This document shows, one piece after another, positions 43,228 through 51,822 of a stretch of 64,000 nucleotides of DNA. The translations under genes and the position numbers were made by a program. Origin of the DNA: Haloferax prahovense DSM 18310 (lineage in GTDB: Archaea > Halobacteriota > Halobacteria > Halobacteriales > Haloferacaceae); contig NZ_AOLG01000047.1 of the NCBI RefSeq assembly GCF_000336815.1, forward strand, positions 116,136-180,135. The letters run 5' to 3'. Under the pieces are notes generated by a model. It worked only from the letters and a program-made list of their open reading frames with translations. It was not told the origin of the DNA and ran no database searches. Each line of letters begins with the position of its first letter. The first letter of the stretch is position 1.

Positions 43228-43537
43228 CACCACGACTCGGGACGACGCGACCGCCGAGTCCGACACCTACGTCCACCGGCCGGACGGCGTCGCCGTCGGC
43301 GGCGGTAGCTCGGAGCCGGAGGCGACCGGCTTCGGTGACCGCGGCTGGGTGCTCGTCGGCGTCGTCGCGCTCTGCTTCCTCGTCATCCCCGGCGCGGTGT
43401 ACCTCGTGCCGTCGCTCCCAGCGATGGCCGGCCTGCCGTACCTCGCGGCCATGCTGGCCCTGCCGATGCTCCCGGCGCTCGCGCTCGGCCTCGTCGCCGT
43501 CTGGTCGATGACCGCGGCGACCCGCGGCGGTGACTGA
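43217..43537 (+). CDS. Small two-helix membrane protein
   Basis: 106 residues, GTG start at 43217 overlapping the oxidoreductase end by 11 nt, thus translationally coupled. A polar acidic N-terminus (1-42) is followed by two hydrophobic hairpin segments (about 44-66 and 70-100), with the Pro/Leu-rich LPAMAGLPYLAAMLALPMLPALAL turn. I do not recognise a family by name, though such short two-helix proteins are common in haloarchaea. Coupling suggests a relation to the oxidoreductase, perhaps membrane attachment, but this is inference. Confidence 0.7.
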   Translation: MSSDTTTRDDATAESDTYVHRPDGVAVGGGSSEPEATGFGDRGWVLVGVVALCFLVIPGAVYLVPSLPAMAGLPYLAAMLALPMLPALALGLVAVWSMTAATRGGD

Positions 43538-43743
43538 GCCGACCGACCCGTCGAAACCGCTCTTTCGGGGAGTCGAGACGCGACGCCCGTTTTCGTTTTC
43601 ACCCCGATTCTCTCGCATCCGAGCCGCGCTCTCGTCTGCCGGTGTCGCACCCGGCCGCCGGCTCTCAGCGGTGGAATTGCGTGCCGATATAAATGGTTCT
43701 GACAAGGCTTATCCCGTTCCGTGGGTGACATTCACACGCACAG

Positions 43744-44151
43744 ATGTTCGAACGGTTCTCCAGCAGTTACTTCCTCGGCCGCTTGTACGTCGAACCGTAC
43801 GACGGAGCCGAGGCGGCGATTCACCGAACGGAACACGAGCGACTCAACGAGTGCGTCTACACGGACGGCCGCGGCGTCGAGCGAGTCGACTACCCGCTCG
43901 TGATGAAACTCGACACGGCCCACTTCCCCGTCGTCGGCGACGACGGCGTGCCCTCGGGAACGCTCGCGCTTCCCCGAGACGCCGTGGACGCGGACGCGCT
44001 TCCGGACGACAGACCGGTGCTTCTCGCCGACGCCCCGCGGGCCGCCGAGTTGCTCCGGTACGCCGGCTACGACCTCGACGGCCTCGTCCCCGGCGGTCCC
44101 GGTGAGACCGGCGGACCCGGCCCGGACCGACCCGACGACAGGCTGGCCTGA
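43744..44151 (+). CDS. DUF5802 family haloarchaeal protein
   Basis: 135 residues. It matches what I recall of DUF5802: it opens MFERFSSSYFLGRLYVEPYDG and has the ERLNECVYTDGRGVERVDYPLVMKLD segment followed by FPVVGDDGVPSGTLALP. No catalytic motif or membrane helix. The C-terminal 25 residues are a Gly/Pro/Asp low-complexity tail. It is followed by the aVLRF1 gene 87 nt downstream on the same strand, a link worth testing since both are small haloarchaeal conserved genes. The function is unknown. Confidence 0.8.
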   Translation: MFERFSSSYFLGRLYVEPYDGAEAAIHRTEHERLNECVYTDGRGVERVDYPLVMKLDTAHFPVVGDDGVPSGTLALPRDAVDADALPDDRPVLLADAPRAAELLRYAGYDLDGLVPGGPGETGGPGPDRPDDRLA

Positions 44152-44238
44152 GACCCCGACGCCGTCGCGGCGAGCGGGTTCCCGCGCCGTCCGCCTCGCG
44201 TCCGAACGCTCAAGTGGTCGGCCCGCACGCGTCCGTGT

Positions 44239-45171
44239 ATGCTGGACGAGTTGTTGGGTCGAGCCGAACTCAAAGCGCGCATCGCCGAGTTGGAAGACGA
44301 ACGCGACGCGCTAGCCGGGCGTCTGGAGGGCGAGTCCGAGCGCCGAACGGAGGCGGCCCGCGCGCGACAGGAAGCCGAGAAGGAGGTCAACCGCCTCGAA
44401 GACCGCATCACCGAACTCGAAGACCGCGTAGAACGCCTCTCGGGCGACGACGACTCTCTCGACTACCGCGGCACCGAGGACCTCCGCGGCGACCGTCTCC
44501 GCGAGGTGCTGTCCCGCCTCGACTCGCTTTCGACCGACGCGGAGGGCGCGCTCACCGCCGCCGTCACCGACGACCGCTCGCTCCCCTCGGCCGTCGAGTC
44601 CGCCTTCGGCGACCGGGCCTCGCTCGTCCGACGGGCCGCGCCCTGCGTCGCGCTCGCCGACGACGCCGGAGTCGTGACCGTCGCGCTCTCACCGCCGCGG
44701 CAACCCGACGGCTTCGACGCGTGGAGCGACGGCTTCGACCTCGACCCGGCGTGGTTCCACCCGACCGAGACCACCGTCGTCGCGCTCGTCCGCGGCGACT
44801 TGTTCGCTCTCGGCCGCTACGAGGGCGGCGACCTCTCGTTCGTCGAGGGCTTCGAGAGCGACGTGAAGTCCGCCCACTCGAAAGGCGGGTTCTCGCAGGG
44901 GCGATTCGAGCGCATCCGCGAGGGCCAAATCGACGACCACCTCGACCGCTGTCACGAGGCGCTCGACGAGTTCCTCGACGGCGGTTCCGGCGCGGGCGCG
45001 GGTGCCGCCGGCGGCGACGTCGACCTCGTCGTCCTCGGCGAGCGGACCGTCCTCGGCGAGTTCCGCGACCGGGCCGCGCTGACCGCGACCGTGGACGCCA
45101 GCGGCGACCCCGAAGTGGCGCTCACGGAGGCGTCCAGAGAGTTCTGGACCACGCGGCTCTACCGGCTCTGA
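44239..45171 (+). CDS. Archaeal Vms1-like release factor (aVLRF1), peptidyl-tRNA hydrolase
   Basis: 310 residues. A long N-terminal coiled coil (about 8-70) leads into a VLRF1 domain (about 85-290) of the eRF1 superfamily. The catalytic-loop motif is clear: SKGGFSQGRFERIREGQ (214-230), in which Gln220 corresponds to the catalytic glutamine of Vms1/ANKZF1 and the GGQ loop of eRF1. Eukaryotic relatives cleave nascent chains from peptidyl-tRNA on stalled 60S subunits. By homology this protein should act in ribosome rescue; the coiled coil may hold onto the large subunit. It lacks the zinc-finger and ankyrin parts of ANKZF1. Confidence 0.85.
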   Translation: MLDELLGRAELKARIAELEDERDALAGRLEGESERRTEAARARQEAEKEVNRLEDRITELEDRVERLSGDDDSLDYRGTEDLRGDRLREVLSRLDSLSTDAEGALTAAVTDDRSLPSAVESAFGDRASLVRRAAPCVALADDAGVVTVALSPPRQPDGFDAWSDGFDLDPAWFHPTETTVVALVRGDLFALGRYEGGDLSFVEGFESDVKSAHSKGGFSQGRFERIREGQIDDHLDRCHEALDEFLDGGSGAGAGAAGGDVDLVVLGERTVLGEFRDRAALTATVDASGDPEVALTEASREFWTTRLYRL

Positions 45172-45261
45172 GCCGGCGGCGACGCCGCGGTGCGCTCCCT
45201 GTCGTCCCGAATAGTCGCAGACGACTCGGCGACGCGACCCGACGGTCGCCGCCGAACCGTC

Positions 45262-45277
45262 CCACCTTTTAGGGTGG
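45262..45277 (+). promoter_or_regulatory. Inverted repeat CCACC-TTTTAG-GGTGG spanning the TATA box of the DgcN/DgcA-like operon
   Basis: The arms CCACC (45262-45266) and GGTGG (45273-45277) flank TTTTAG, which is a TATA-like element 25-30 nt before the ATG at 45296. A bound regulator would shut the promoter. A second GGTG...CACC pair follows up to 45291. Confidence 0.4.
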
Positions 45278-45295
45278 CACGTAGTGTCACCCAGT

Positions 45296-46321
45296 ATGAG
45301 CGACCCACAGCGAGTCGTCGTCCTCGCACACGAGAAGTTCCCCGACCGCGCGAAGACCGCCACGGGCGTCCTGAAGTACGCCGACTACGACGTGGTGGCC
45401 GTCCTCGACCGCGACAACCCCGGCACCTCCGCCGCCGATCACCGCCGCGACCTCCCCGACGTGCCGGTCGTCTCCTCGATGGCCGACGCGCCCGACGCCG
45501 ACGCCCTCCTCATCGGCATCTCGCCCATCGGCGGCGCGTTCGACGAGACGTGGCGCGACGACGTTCGCACCGCCCTCGAACGCGGCTGCGACCTCATCTC
45601 CGGCCTCCACTACTTCCTCACCGAAGACGAGGAGTTCGTCCGACTCGCCGACGAACACGGCTGCGACATCAACGACGTTCGCAAGCCTCACGACGACCTC
45701 GGCGTCGCGCAGGGCAAATCGGCCGACGTGGACGCGGAAGTCGTCCTCACCGTCGGAACCGACTGCTCGGTCGGCAAGATGACCGCGACGCTCGAACTCG
45801 TCGAGGCCGCCCGCGAGCGCGGCATCGACGCGGGCTTCATCCCCACCGGCCAGACCGGCATCATGATTGCCGGGTGGGGCAACCCCGTCGACCGCGTCGT
45901 GAGCGACTTCACCGCCGGCGCGGTCGAGGAGATGATTCTCAAAAAGGGCGACGAACACGACGTGCTGTTCGTCGAGGGCCAAGGAAGCATCGTCCACCCG
46001 GCGTACTCCGCGGTCACCTGCGGCATCCTCCACGGCTCGATGGCCGACAAGCTCGTTCTCTGTCACGAGGCCACCCGCGAGGCGATTCACGGCTACGAGG
46101 AGTTCGCCCTGCCCGACCTCTCGGAGTACGTCTCGCTGTACGAGAACCTCGCCGCCCCGGTCCACGAGGCCGACGTGGTCGCCGGGATGCTCAACACCTC
46201 CCACGTCGACGACGACGTGGAGGCGGCCGAGGCCGTCGACACCTTCGCCGACGAACTCGGCGTCCCCGCGGTCGACCCCGTCCGGTTCGGCTCGGCCGAC
46301 CTCGTCGACGAGGTGTTCTAG
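45296..46321 (+). CDS. DUF1611 (DgcN-like) P-loop protein, probable D-glutamate N-acetyltransferase
   Basis: 341 residues. An N-terminal Rossmann-like domain (about 5-130) is followed by a P-loop domain with Walker A-type GTDCSVGKM (154-162, Lys161) and switch-like VEGQGSIVHPAYS. This is DUF1611; bacterial DgcN of this family works with an enolase-superfamily partner DgcA to convert D-glutamate through an N-acetyl intermediate. Here the next gene begins right after the stop (TAGATG) and is just such a partner, making the assignment attractive though unproven for archaea. The ATG at 45296 lies 4 codons inside a longer frame and fits the promoter. Confidence 0.82.
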   Translation: MSDPQRVVVLAHEKFPDRAKTATGVLKYADYDVVAVLDRDNPGTSAADHRRDLPDVPVVSSMADAPDADALLIGISPIGGAFDETWRDDVRTALERGCDLISGLHYFLTEDEEFVRLADEHGCDINDVRKPHDDLGVAQGKSADVDAEVVLTVGTDCSVGKMTATLELVEAARERGIDAGFIPTGQTGIMIAGWGNPVDRVVSDFTAGAVEEMILKKGDEHDVLFVEGQGSIVHPAYSAVTCGILHGSMADKLVLCHEATREAIHGYEEFALPDLSEYVSLYENLAAPVHEADVVAGMLNTSHVDDDVEAAEAVDTFADELGVPAVDPVRFGSADLVDEVF

Positions 46322-47359
46322 ATGCTCGCGACCGAGTTCGAGCGCGTCTCGATGCCGCTGGCCGAGCCGTTCGGCATCGCCCGCGGCGTCCAGACCGAAG
46401 CCGAGAACGTCGTCGTCCGAATCGAGGACGAAGGCGGCATGACGGGCGTCGGCGCGGCCGCCCCGTCGTCGCACTACGGCGAGACCGCCGACACCGTCGA
46501 GGCCGTGCTTCCGGACCTGCTCTCGGTGGTCGAGCAGGTCGGCGACGCCCACGCCATCGACCGCATCGAGCGCCGACTGGCCGAGACGGTCCGCCGCAAC
46601 CCGGCCGCGCGGACCGCCGTGAGCATCGCCCTCCACGACCTCGCGGCCAAGCGCCTCGGCGTCCCGCTGTACCGCCTCTGGGGGCTCGACCCCTCGAAGA
46701 CGCCCACCTCGTCGTACACCGTCGGCCTCGACGACCTCGACACGATGCGCGAGAAGACCGCGGAGGCCTACGAGGCCGGCTACGACGTGCTCAAGGTCAA
46801 ACTCGGCACCGACCGCGACAGGGCTATCGTCGAGGCCGTCCGCGACGAGGCCCCCGGCGTGACCATCCGGGTCGACGCCAACGAGGCGTGGACGCCCCGC
46901 GAGGCCGTCGAGATGACCGAGTTCCTCGCCGACCACGGCGTCGAGTTCGTCGAACAGCCGGTCCCCGCGGAGGACCGCGAGGGGCTGAAGTTCGTCTACG
47001 ACCACGGCGCGCTCCCCATCGCGGCCGACGAGTCCTGTATCACGGCCGACGACATCCCGAAAGTCGCCGACCGGGTCGACATCGCGAACCTCAAACTGAT
47101 GAAGTGCGGCGGCCTCACAGAGGCGAAACGCGCCGTCCACGCCGCCCGCGCCCACGGGCTGGAAGTCATGCTCGGCTGCATGATAGAGACGAACGCCGCC
47201 ATCGCGGCGGGCTGTCACCTCGCGCCGCTGCTCGACTACGCCGACCTCGACGGCTCGCTCCTCCTCGCGGACGACCCCTACGAGGGCGTCCCGATGCCGA
47301 ACGGCGAAATCGACCTCGACGCGCTCGACCGCCCGGGAACCGGCGCACAGCGTCGGTGA
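46322..47359 (+). CDS. Enolase-superfamily epimerase/racemase (dipeptide epimerase type, DgcA-like)
   Basis: 345 residues, MLE subgroup barrel. KVK (Lys158, Lys160) on the second strand, metal ligands Asp185 (RVDANEAW), Glu211 (EQPV) and Asp236 (ADES), and the second catalytic Lys in NLKLMKCGG (258-264) are all present: a 1,1-proton-transfer racemase. Family members epimerise L-Ala-D/L-Glu or racemise N-acyl amino acids. With the DUF1611 partner it probably handles an N-acetyl-glutamate epimer. It starts directly after the partner's stop. A pure cell-wall dipeptide role is unlikely, since haloarchaea lack murein. Confidence 0.9.
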   Translation: MLATEFERVSMPLAEPFGIARGVQTEAENVVVRIEDEGGMTGVGAAAPSSHYGETADTVEAVLPDLLSVVEQVGDAHAIDRIERRLAETVRRNPAARTAVSIALHDLAAKRLGVPLYRLWGLDPSKTPTSSYTVGLDDLDTMREKTAEAYEAGYDVLKVKLGTDRDRAIVEAVRDEAPGVTIRVDANEAWTPREAVEMTEFLADHGVEFVEQPVPAEDREGLKFVYDHGALPIAADESCITADDIPKVADRVDIANLKLMKCGGLTEAKRAVHAARAHGLEVMLGCMIETNAAIAAGCHLAPLLDYADLDGSLLLADDPYEGVPMPNGEIDLDALDRPGTGAQRR

Positions 47360-47406
47360 CGCGGACGCGGTGACGCCGCGACGTCGTCGCGGGACCTCCG
47401 ACTCCC

Positions 47407-48507
47407 TCAGGACTCCCAGTCGAGGTCGTCTTCGCGGGTCTCCGACCGGAGCACGAACGGCCCGATAGAGAGCGTCCGCTTGGCGACCGTGGAAATTCGG
47501 AGAACCGCGGCCGCGAGCACCGCGAAGGGCGCGAGCGAGACGGCCACCACGAACGCGACCGTGAGAAGCAGGTTCGACACGCCGAGCGTCGCGCCCGTAA
47601 TCGTCGTCGGGTCGTCGAGAAAGAGAATCGCGCCGATGCTCGCCACGAGCGCGGGGACCGCCGCGTAGAACATCGTCCGCGAGAGGTCGACCAGTTCCCA
47701 CCGGAAATAGAGCGTCTTGACGTGCTCGCGGGCGGGGCCGAACAGTTCGAGCGCGTCGCGAAGCTCCGACAGCGCGGTCTTCGTCTCCGCCGAGAGGTCG
47801 GCGTCGTGGACGCGTCGGAGCCGCGCCGCCTGATAGATTTTCCACGAGTAGTTCAGGTCCAGCGCCGCCGACAGCACCGCGAACGTCCCGAACTGCCGGC
47901 CTTCCAAGCGCCCCGCGACCGCCTCGGCGTTCGACTCGACCTCCTCGGCGAACTCGCGGACGCGGGTCGTCGGGTCGTCGGCGGCGTCGACGTCGCTCGC
48001 GTCCGCGTCGCCGCTCTCGCCCGCGTCACCGTCCGCACCGAGCGTCTCTTCGACCGCCCGCGCCCGCGACGCGATACCCTCGGCCAGTGCGCGCAGGAAC
48101 GCCGAGGGCTCCGGCGGCGCGACCGGCGCGTCCAGCAGGTCCGCCACGTCCTCGCGGAAGGTCATCGACCCCTTCATCCGGTCGCGCTGGTCGCCCAGCG
48201 GGCCAAGTTCGCGCGAGAGCACGAGCTGATTGATGGTGACGACGAGCGTGACACCCGTGATAATCGCGGTGAGAAGCCCCTGCGCGAGCGTTTCGATGGG
48301 GTCCGAGGCCTCGACGGCGACCCGGAGCGGGGTCGGGTCCAGTTGGCCGAGGACGACGACGCTACAGAAGATGACGACGAGCGGGGCCGCGGCGACGACG
48401 CGGCGGTCCGCGTCGAGGAGGGCGCGTAGTTTCGCGCGGCTCGTCGTCCCGCGCTCCCGCATCGTGTCGTCGGGCTCGCCGGCCGACGGGCCGCCGGTGT
48501 TCGACAT
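47407..48507 (-). CDS. Four-helix membrane protein of unknown function
   Basis: 366 residues. Two N-terminal helices (about 38-57 and 75-95) and two C-terminal ones (about 275-298 and 303-332) frame a large soluble part (95-270), likely cytoplasmic, with an acidic Gly/Ala/Asp insert (about 152-170). No known domain is recognised; the layout (helices, long helical soluble domain, helices) recalls ion-channel or bestrophin-like proteins, but no signature supports that. The ATG at 48507 is upstream of the first helix. It converges with the epimerase gene with 47 nt between. Confidence 0.7.
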   Translation of the reverse strand: MSNTGGPSAGEPDDTMRERGTTSRAKLRALLDADRRVVAAAPLVVIFCSVVVLGQLDPTPLRVAVEASDPIETLAQGLLTAIITGVTLVVTINQLVLSRELGPLGDQRDRMKGSMTFREDVADLLDAPVAPPEPSAFLRALAEGIASRARAVEETLGADGDAGESGDADASDVDAADDPTTRVREFAEEVESNAEAVAGRLEGRQFGTFAVLSAALDLNYSWKIYQAARLRRVHDADLSAETKTALSELRDALELFGPAREHVKTLYFRWELVDLSRTMFYAAVPALVASIGAILFLDDPTTITGATLGVSNLLLTVAFVVAVSLAPFAVLAAAVLRISTVAKRTLSIGPFVLRSETREDDLDWES

Positions 48508-48642
48508 GGACGAAGCTATCGCGGGGTGGGGTCAAGTGCGTACTGGCGATTAGTCGGAGGGGCGACCGAGTCGCGGGACGGTGGGGGCGGTAGGGGGGCG
48601 GAGCGGTTGAGGCGGCGAGAGAGATTGAGACGGCGGGCGTGC

Positions 48643-49476
48643 TCAGGAGGAAGAGGACGAGTCGTCTTCGTTCTTCAGCTCTTCGAGCTCGGCTTCGACC
48701 TCCTCGTCGGCCACGTCGGTCTCGACGTCCACGTCGGCGTCAGCGGCGCTCTCGCTTTCGGCGTCCGACGACCCGGACGACTTACCCATCTCGGCTTTGA
48801 GCGTCTCCAGTTCGGTGTCGACCTCGGCGCTGGAGCGACCGGCTTCGAGTTCGCGCTCGATGGAGTCCTTGTCCGACAGGGCGTCGTCGAACGCGCCGGA
48901 GTCCATGAGTTCGTCCATCGCGGCCGAGCGGGCCTCCATCTCGTCGGTGCGCTCCTCGGCGCGTTCGAGCGCGCGCCCCACGTCGGCCATCTCGTCGCCG
49001 ACGCCGGACATCGCCTCGGAGACGCGGCTCGACGCCTCGGCGGCCTCGTAGCGGGCCTTCATCGTCTCTTTTTTCGTGCGGAACTCCTCGATGCGGCTCT
49101 GGAGTTCGTCCTTCTTGTTGACGAGCTGGTCCTGCGTCTCCTGCAGGCTGGCGATTTGGGTCTCCAGCTCCTCGATTTGGCTCATCTTCGCCTGCTTCTT
49201 TTCGAGCGCCTTGCGCGCGAGGTCCTCGCGGTCCTGCTGGACGGCCTCGCGGGCCTGATCGTTGTGCTTTTCGACGTTCTCTTCGAGGCGGCGCTTCTGA
49301 ATTTCCAGTCGCTTCTTCTGGGTGGTCAGGTCGGCGATACCCTGTTTGACCTGCTGTAGCTCGTCGCGCATCTTCTCGTAGGAGTAGTCGAGCGTCTCGG
49401 TCGGGTCCTCCGCACGGTTGAGGAGGGCGTTTATCTTCGACCGGATGACGTACGACGTGCGAGAGAGAATTCCCAT
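48643..49476 (-). CDS. PspA/IM30 (Vipp1) family membrane-protection protein
   Basis: 277 residues. Nearly all helical coiled coil: an N-terminal amphipathic helix region (GILSRTSYVIRSKINALLNRAEDP, about 2-25) with the ALLNRAEDPTETLDYSYEKM motif typical of PspA, then heptad-rich helices to about residue 205. An acidic Ser/Asp/Glu low-complexity tail (about 225-277) is added. PspA/Vipp1 proteins form ESCRT-III-like rods on stressed membranes. It shares a 54-bp divergent promoter region with the hydrolase gene. The usual partners PspB/C are absent. Confidence 0.92.
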   Translation of the reverse strand: MGILSRTSYVIRSKINALLNRAEDPTETLDYSYEKMRDELQQVKQGIADLTTQKKRLEIQKRRLEENVEKHNDQAREAVQQDREDLARKALEKKQAKMSQIEELETQIASLQETQDQLVNKKDELQSRIEEFRTKKETMKARYEAAEASSRVSEAMSGVGDEMADVGRALERAEERTDEMEARSAAMDELMDSGAFDDALSDKDSIERELEAGRSSAEVDTELETLKAEMGKSSGSSDAESESAADADVDVETDVADEEVEAELEELKNEDDSSSSS

Positions 49477-49530
49477 ACCCAATTACTACGCGACGTTCGG
49501 CTTAAAACCTCACCAGCGCAACCTGTCTCT

Positions 49531-50169
49531 ATGACCGAGACGATTCTCGTTCCCGGGGGGCGCGACGTGCGGGCGACCCTCGACCGCGCCCGCGAAGACG
49601 GTGCGGACGGCACGAACGACCCGGCGACCCGAAGCGACGCCGTCGTCGTCGCCTGTCCGCCCCATCCACAACACCAAGGCCACCGCGGCGACGGCCGCCT
49701 CGTCGCCGTCAGCGACGCGCTCACCGCCCGCGGCGTCGACTGCCTCCGCTTCGATTACGGCGCGTGGGACGAGGGCTATGGCGAGCGCGCCGACACTCTC
49801 CGGGCGGTCGAGTGGGCCGCGGAACGCTACGACCGCATGGGCCTGTTCGGCTTCTCGTTCGGCGGCGCGATGGCGCTCCTCGCGGCCGCCGAGGGCGCGG
49901 CCGTGGACGCCGTCTCCGCGCTCGGCCCCGCCGGGCGACTCGCCGACGACCTCGACGCGATCGCGGCCTTCGACCGCATCCCCGTGCCCGTGCAGGTCGT
50001 CTACGGCACCCGCGACGACATCGCCGACTGGGAACCCGTCGTCGAGCGCGCCCGCGAGTACCACCAACCGGTCGTCGAGTTCGCGGCCGACCACTTCTTC
50101 GTCGGCCAAGAGGCGAAGGTCGCGGCCGCCGTCGCCGACTTCCTCCTCGCGAACCTCGGCGTCGAGTGA
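49531..50169 (+). CDS. Alpha/beta-hydrolase (dienelactone hydrolase-like)
   Basis: 212 residues. Nucleophile elbow GFSFGG (Ser in FSFGG), an acid-turn region VYGTRDDIADW and a His in AADHFFVG, completing Ser-Asp-His. The VVVACPPHPQHQGHRGDGR stretch is where YheT/YfbB-like short hydrolases carry the oxyanion loop. The whole core is present in a compact form; the insert RAREDGADGTNDPATRSD is a halophile-type acidic loop. The substrate is unknown. It is divergent from pspA, so they may share control (GGCTTAAAACC, 49499-49509, is the only TATA-like stretch). Confidence 0.85.
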   Translation: MTETILVPGGRDVRATLDRAREDGADGTNDPATRSDAVVVACPPHPQHQGHRGDGRLVAVSDALTARGVDCLRFDYGAWDEGYGERADTLRAVEWAAERYDRMGLFGFSFGGAMALLAAAEGAAVDAVSALGPAGRLADDLDAIAAFDRIPVPVQVVYGTRDDIADWEPVVERAREYHQPVVEFAADHFFVGQEAKVAAAVADFLLANLGVE

Positions 50170-50277
50170 GAACGAGGGTGGGAGACGGGGTCGCCTCCGA
50201 CGCCAGCGACCCGCGACGAAACGACCGATGACAATTCGACCGAACGACATTTTTGACTCGGCTCCGAAGCCGGGCGT

Positions 50278-51363
50278 ATGGTCCCCCGAAAGCGACTCGC
50301 CGCCGTCGTCGCCCTTCTCCTCGTCGGCGTCGCGCTGAGTCAGTCGTTCGCCGTCGCCACCTCTACTTCCTCGCTCGAATCGACGTACGAAGCCGACGAG
50401 GTGACGGCCGATTCGCCGCCCGGCCTCGTCGCCTCCTACGACCCCGGCGTGGTCAACCTCGCCGCGACGGTCAACCGGACGCCGCAACTCCGAGAGCCGG
50501 TCGCCACCGCCGCCCGGACCGGCCGGTACGACGGCGATATCGAGCCCGAGGCGTACATGACCCTCTCGGACGTGAACGAAGACGCCGAGTTCGCGGTCTA
50601 CGACGGCCGGTACTACCGCTTCTCGCTGAACGTCTCGGGCGACCCGGTCCGTGCGACAATCGAACTCGACCCGACCGACTGGGAGACCGTCGCCGCCACG
50701 GCGTCGTCGCCCGCCGCGAACGCCAGCGCCGACGTGCGCGAGGCCATCGACGGCGGCACCGTCACCAACAGTACGTTCGTCGTGCCGGGGCTCTACGAGC
50801 GCGGCGACGCGCACTATCTCGTCTCCCCCGCGAACGAGGGCGAGATTCTCGGGAACTTTCTCGCCGTCATCGGTGGGTTCCTGTTCAACCCCATCGGCTG
50901 GGCGTACACCGTCGCCGGTCTCGGCCTCCTCGGTGCCATCCGGATGCGCCGCCGCGCCCGCCCGCTGGACCGCCGAACCGCCCTACTGGTCGTCCCCGGC
51001 ACGCTCGTCGCCATGTGGCTGGCGACGACGCTCACCAACACGGGCTCGCTCGGCATGCGCTACGTCCTCGTTCCCGGCATCGGCGCCGTGACCGCCTTCG
51101 GACTGTTCGCCGGCTTCTGCATTCGCCGCGGGTCGTGGAAGTCGCTCGTCGGTTGGAGCGTCGCGCTCACCGTCGTCGTCATCGCGGCCGACGCCGTCGC
51201 AATCGGCCTCGTCGGGACGATATTCGGCGCTCTGGGACTCGTCGTCGGCTGGTTCGGGAGCCTGTTGCTCCTTCCGTACGGCTACGCGCTCGCGGCCGAT
51301 TCCGAGGACGAAGTCGAGGACGGGCCGGGTGCGGTGACGGCCGCGGAGTTGGGTGACGGGTGA
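50278..51363 (+). CDS. Secreted/membrane protein with extracytoplasmic domain and five C-terminal helices
   Basis: 361 residues. A signal-type helix (about 5-27) is followed by an extracytoplasmic domain (30-180) with several Asn-x-Ser/Thr sites (NRT, NVS, NAS, NST) and a beta-rich pattern ending VVPGLYERGDAHYLVSPANEGEI. Then come about five membrane helices (about 190-330) and a short acidic cytoplasmic tail. No family recognised. CATTTTTGAC (50248-50257) sits about 26 nt above the ATG as TATA box. The gene converges with TFS. A sensor or transporter accessory role is possible but not shown. Confidence 0.72.
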   Translation: MVPRKRLAAVVALLLVGVALSQSFAVATSTSSLESTYEADEVTADSPPGLVASYDPGVVNLAATVNRTPQLREPVATAARTGRYDGDIEPEAYMTLSDVNEDAEFAVYDGRYYRFSLNVSGDPVRATIELDPTDWETVAATASSPAANASADVREAIDGGTVTNSTFVVPGLYERGDAHYLVSPANEGEILGNFLAVIGGFLFNPIGWAYTVAGLGLLGAIRMRRRARPLDRRTALLVVPGTLVAMWLATTLTNTGSLGMRYVLVPGIGAVTAFGLFAGFCIRRGSWKSLVGWSVALTVVVIAADAVAIGLVGTIFGALGLVVGWFGSLLLLPYGYALAADSEDEVEDGPGAVTAAELGDG

Positions 51364-51411
51364 CTCGGCTCGGTAAGGTGTGAGTGTGTGGAGAAGTCGG
51401 GGGGCGGGGTC

Positions 51412-51741
51412 TCAGTTGTACTCCCGCCACCGATAGCCGCACTCTTGGCACTTGAAAAAGCGCGTCGGCGGTTCGTCGGCAGACCCGGTCTGCTTGATTG
51501 TGTACCACGCCTTGGTGTGGCCGCAGTCGTCGCAGTGAACGTCCTTCGCGGTGGGCTTGCCCTCGAACTCCGCGCCCTCTTCGGTCTCGATGAGTTCGTC
51601 GCCCGACTGCGCCTCGGTGGAGACGAACTCCGCCGCGAGTTCCTCGTCGCGCTCGGCGGTCCCCCCGCAGTCGTCGTTCGTGCAGGTCATCGCGCCGTTC
51701 TGGCTCACCATCATCGAACCGCACTCGTCGCAGAACTGCAT
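51412..51741 (-). CDS. tfs: Transcription factor S (TFS), RNA polymerase cleavage factor
   Basis: 109 residues. Two zinc ribbons: N-terminal Cys4, Cys7, Cys20, Cys25 and C-terminal Cys70, Cys73, Cys98, Cys101. The C-terminal ribbon carries the acidic tip Asp89-Glu90 (SADEPPTRFFKC), which in TFIIS/TFS reaches the polymerase active site and stimulates cleavage of backtracked RNA. The linker is acidic. An archaeal homologue of Rpb9/TFIIS; a complete and probably active copy. It comes first after the DUF8135-like gene in the same direction (81 bp between). Confidence 0.95.
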   Translation of the reverse strand: MQFCDECGSMMVSQNGAMTCTNDDCGGTAERDEELAAEFVSTEAQSGDELIETEEGAEFEGKPTAKDVHCDDCGHTKAWYTIKQTGSADEPPTRFFKCQECGYRWREYN

Positions 51742-51822
51742 ACCCGCCGGTAGCGGACCGAGGGCAAAGAAGCTGTCACTCCGCGCTGTCGGGAGAATCA
51801 GAACCGACCCGCCGCGCCGCAG

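Noticed and set aside
45190-47373. Long plus-strand frame in another register over the DgcN/DgcA-like genes
   Set aside because: Arg-rich composition unlike the acidic proteome; displaced by two well-supported coupled genes.
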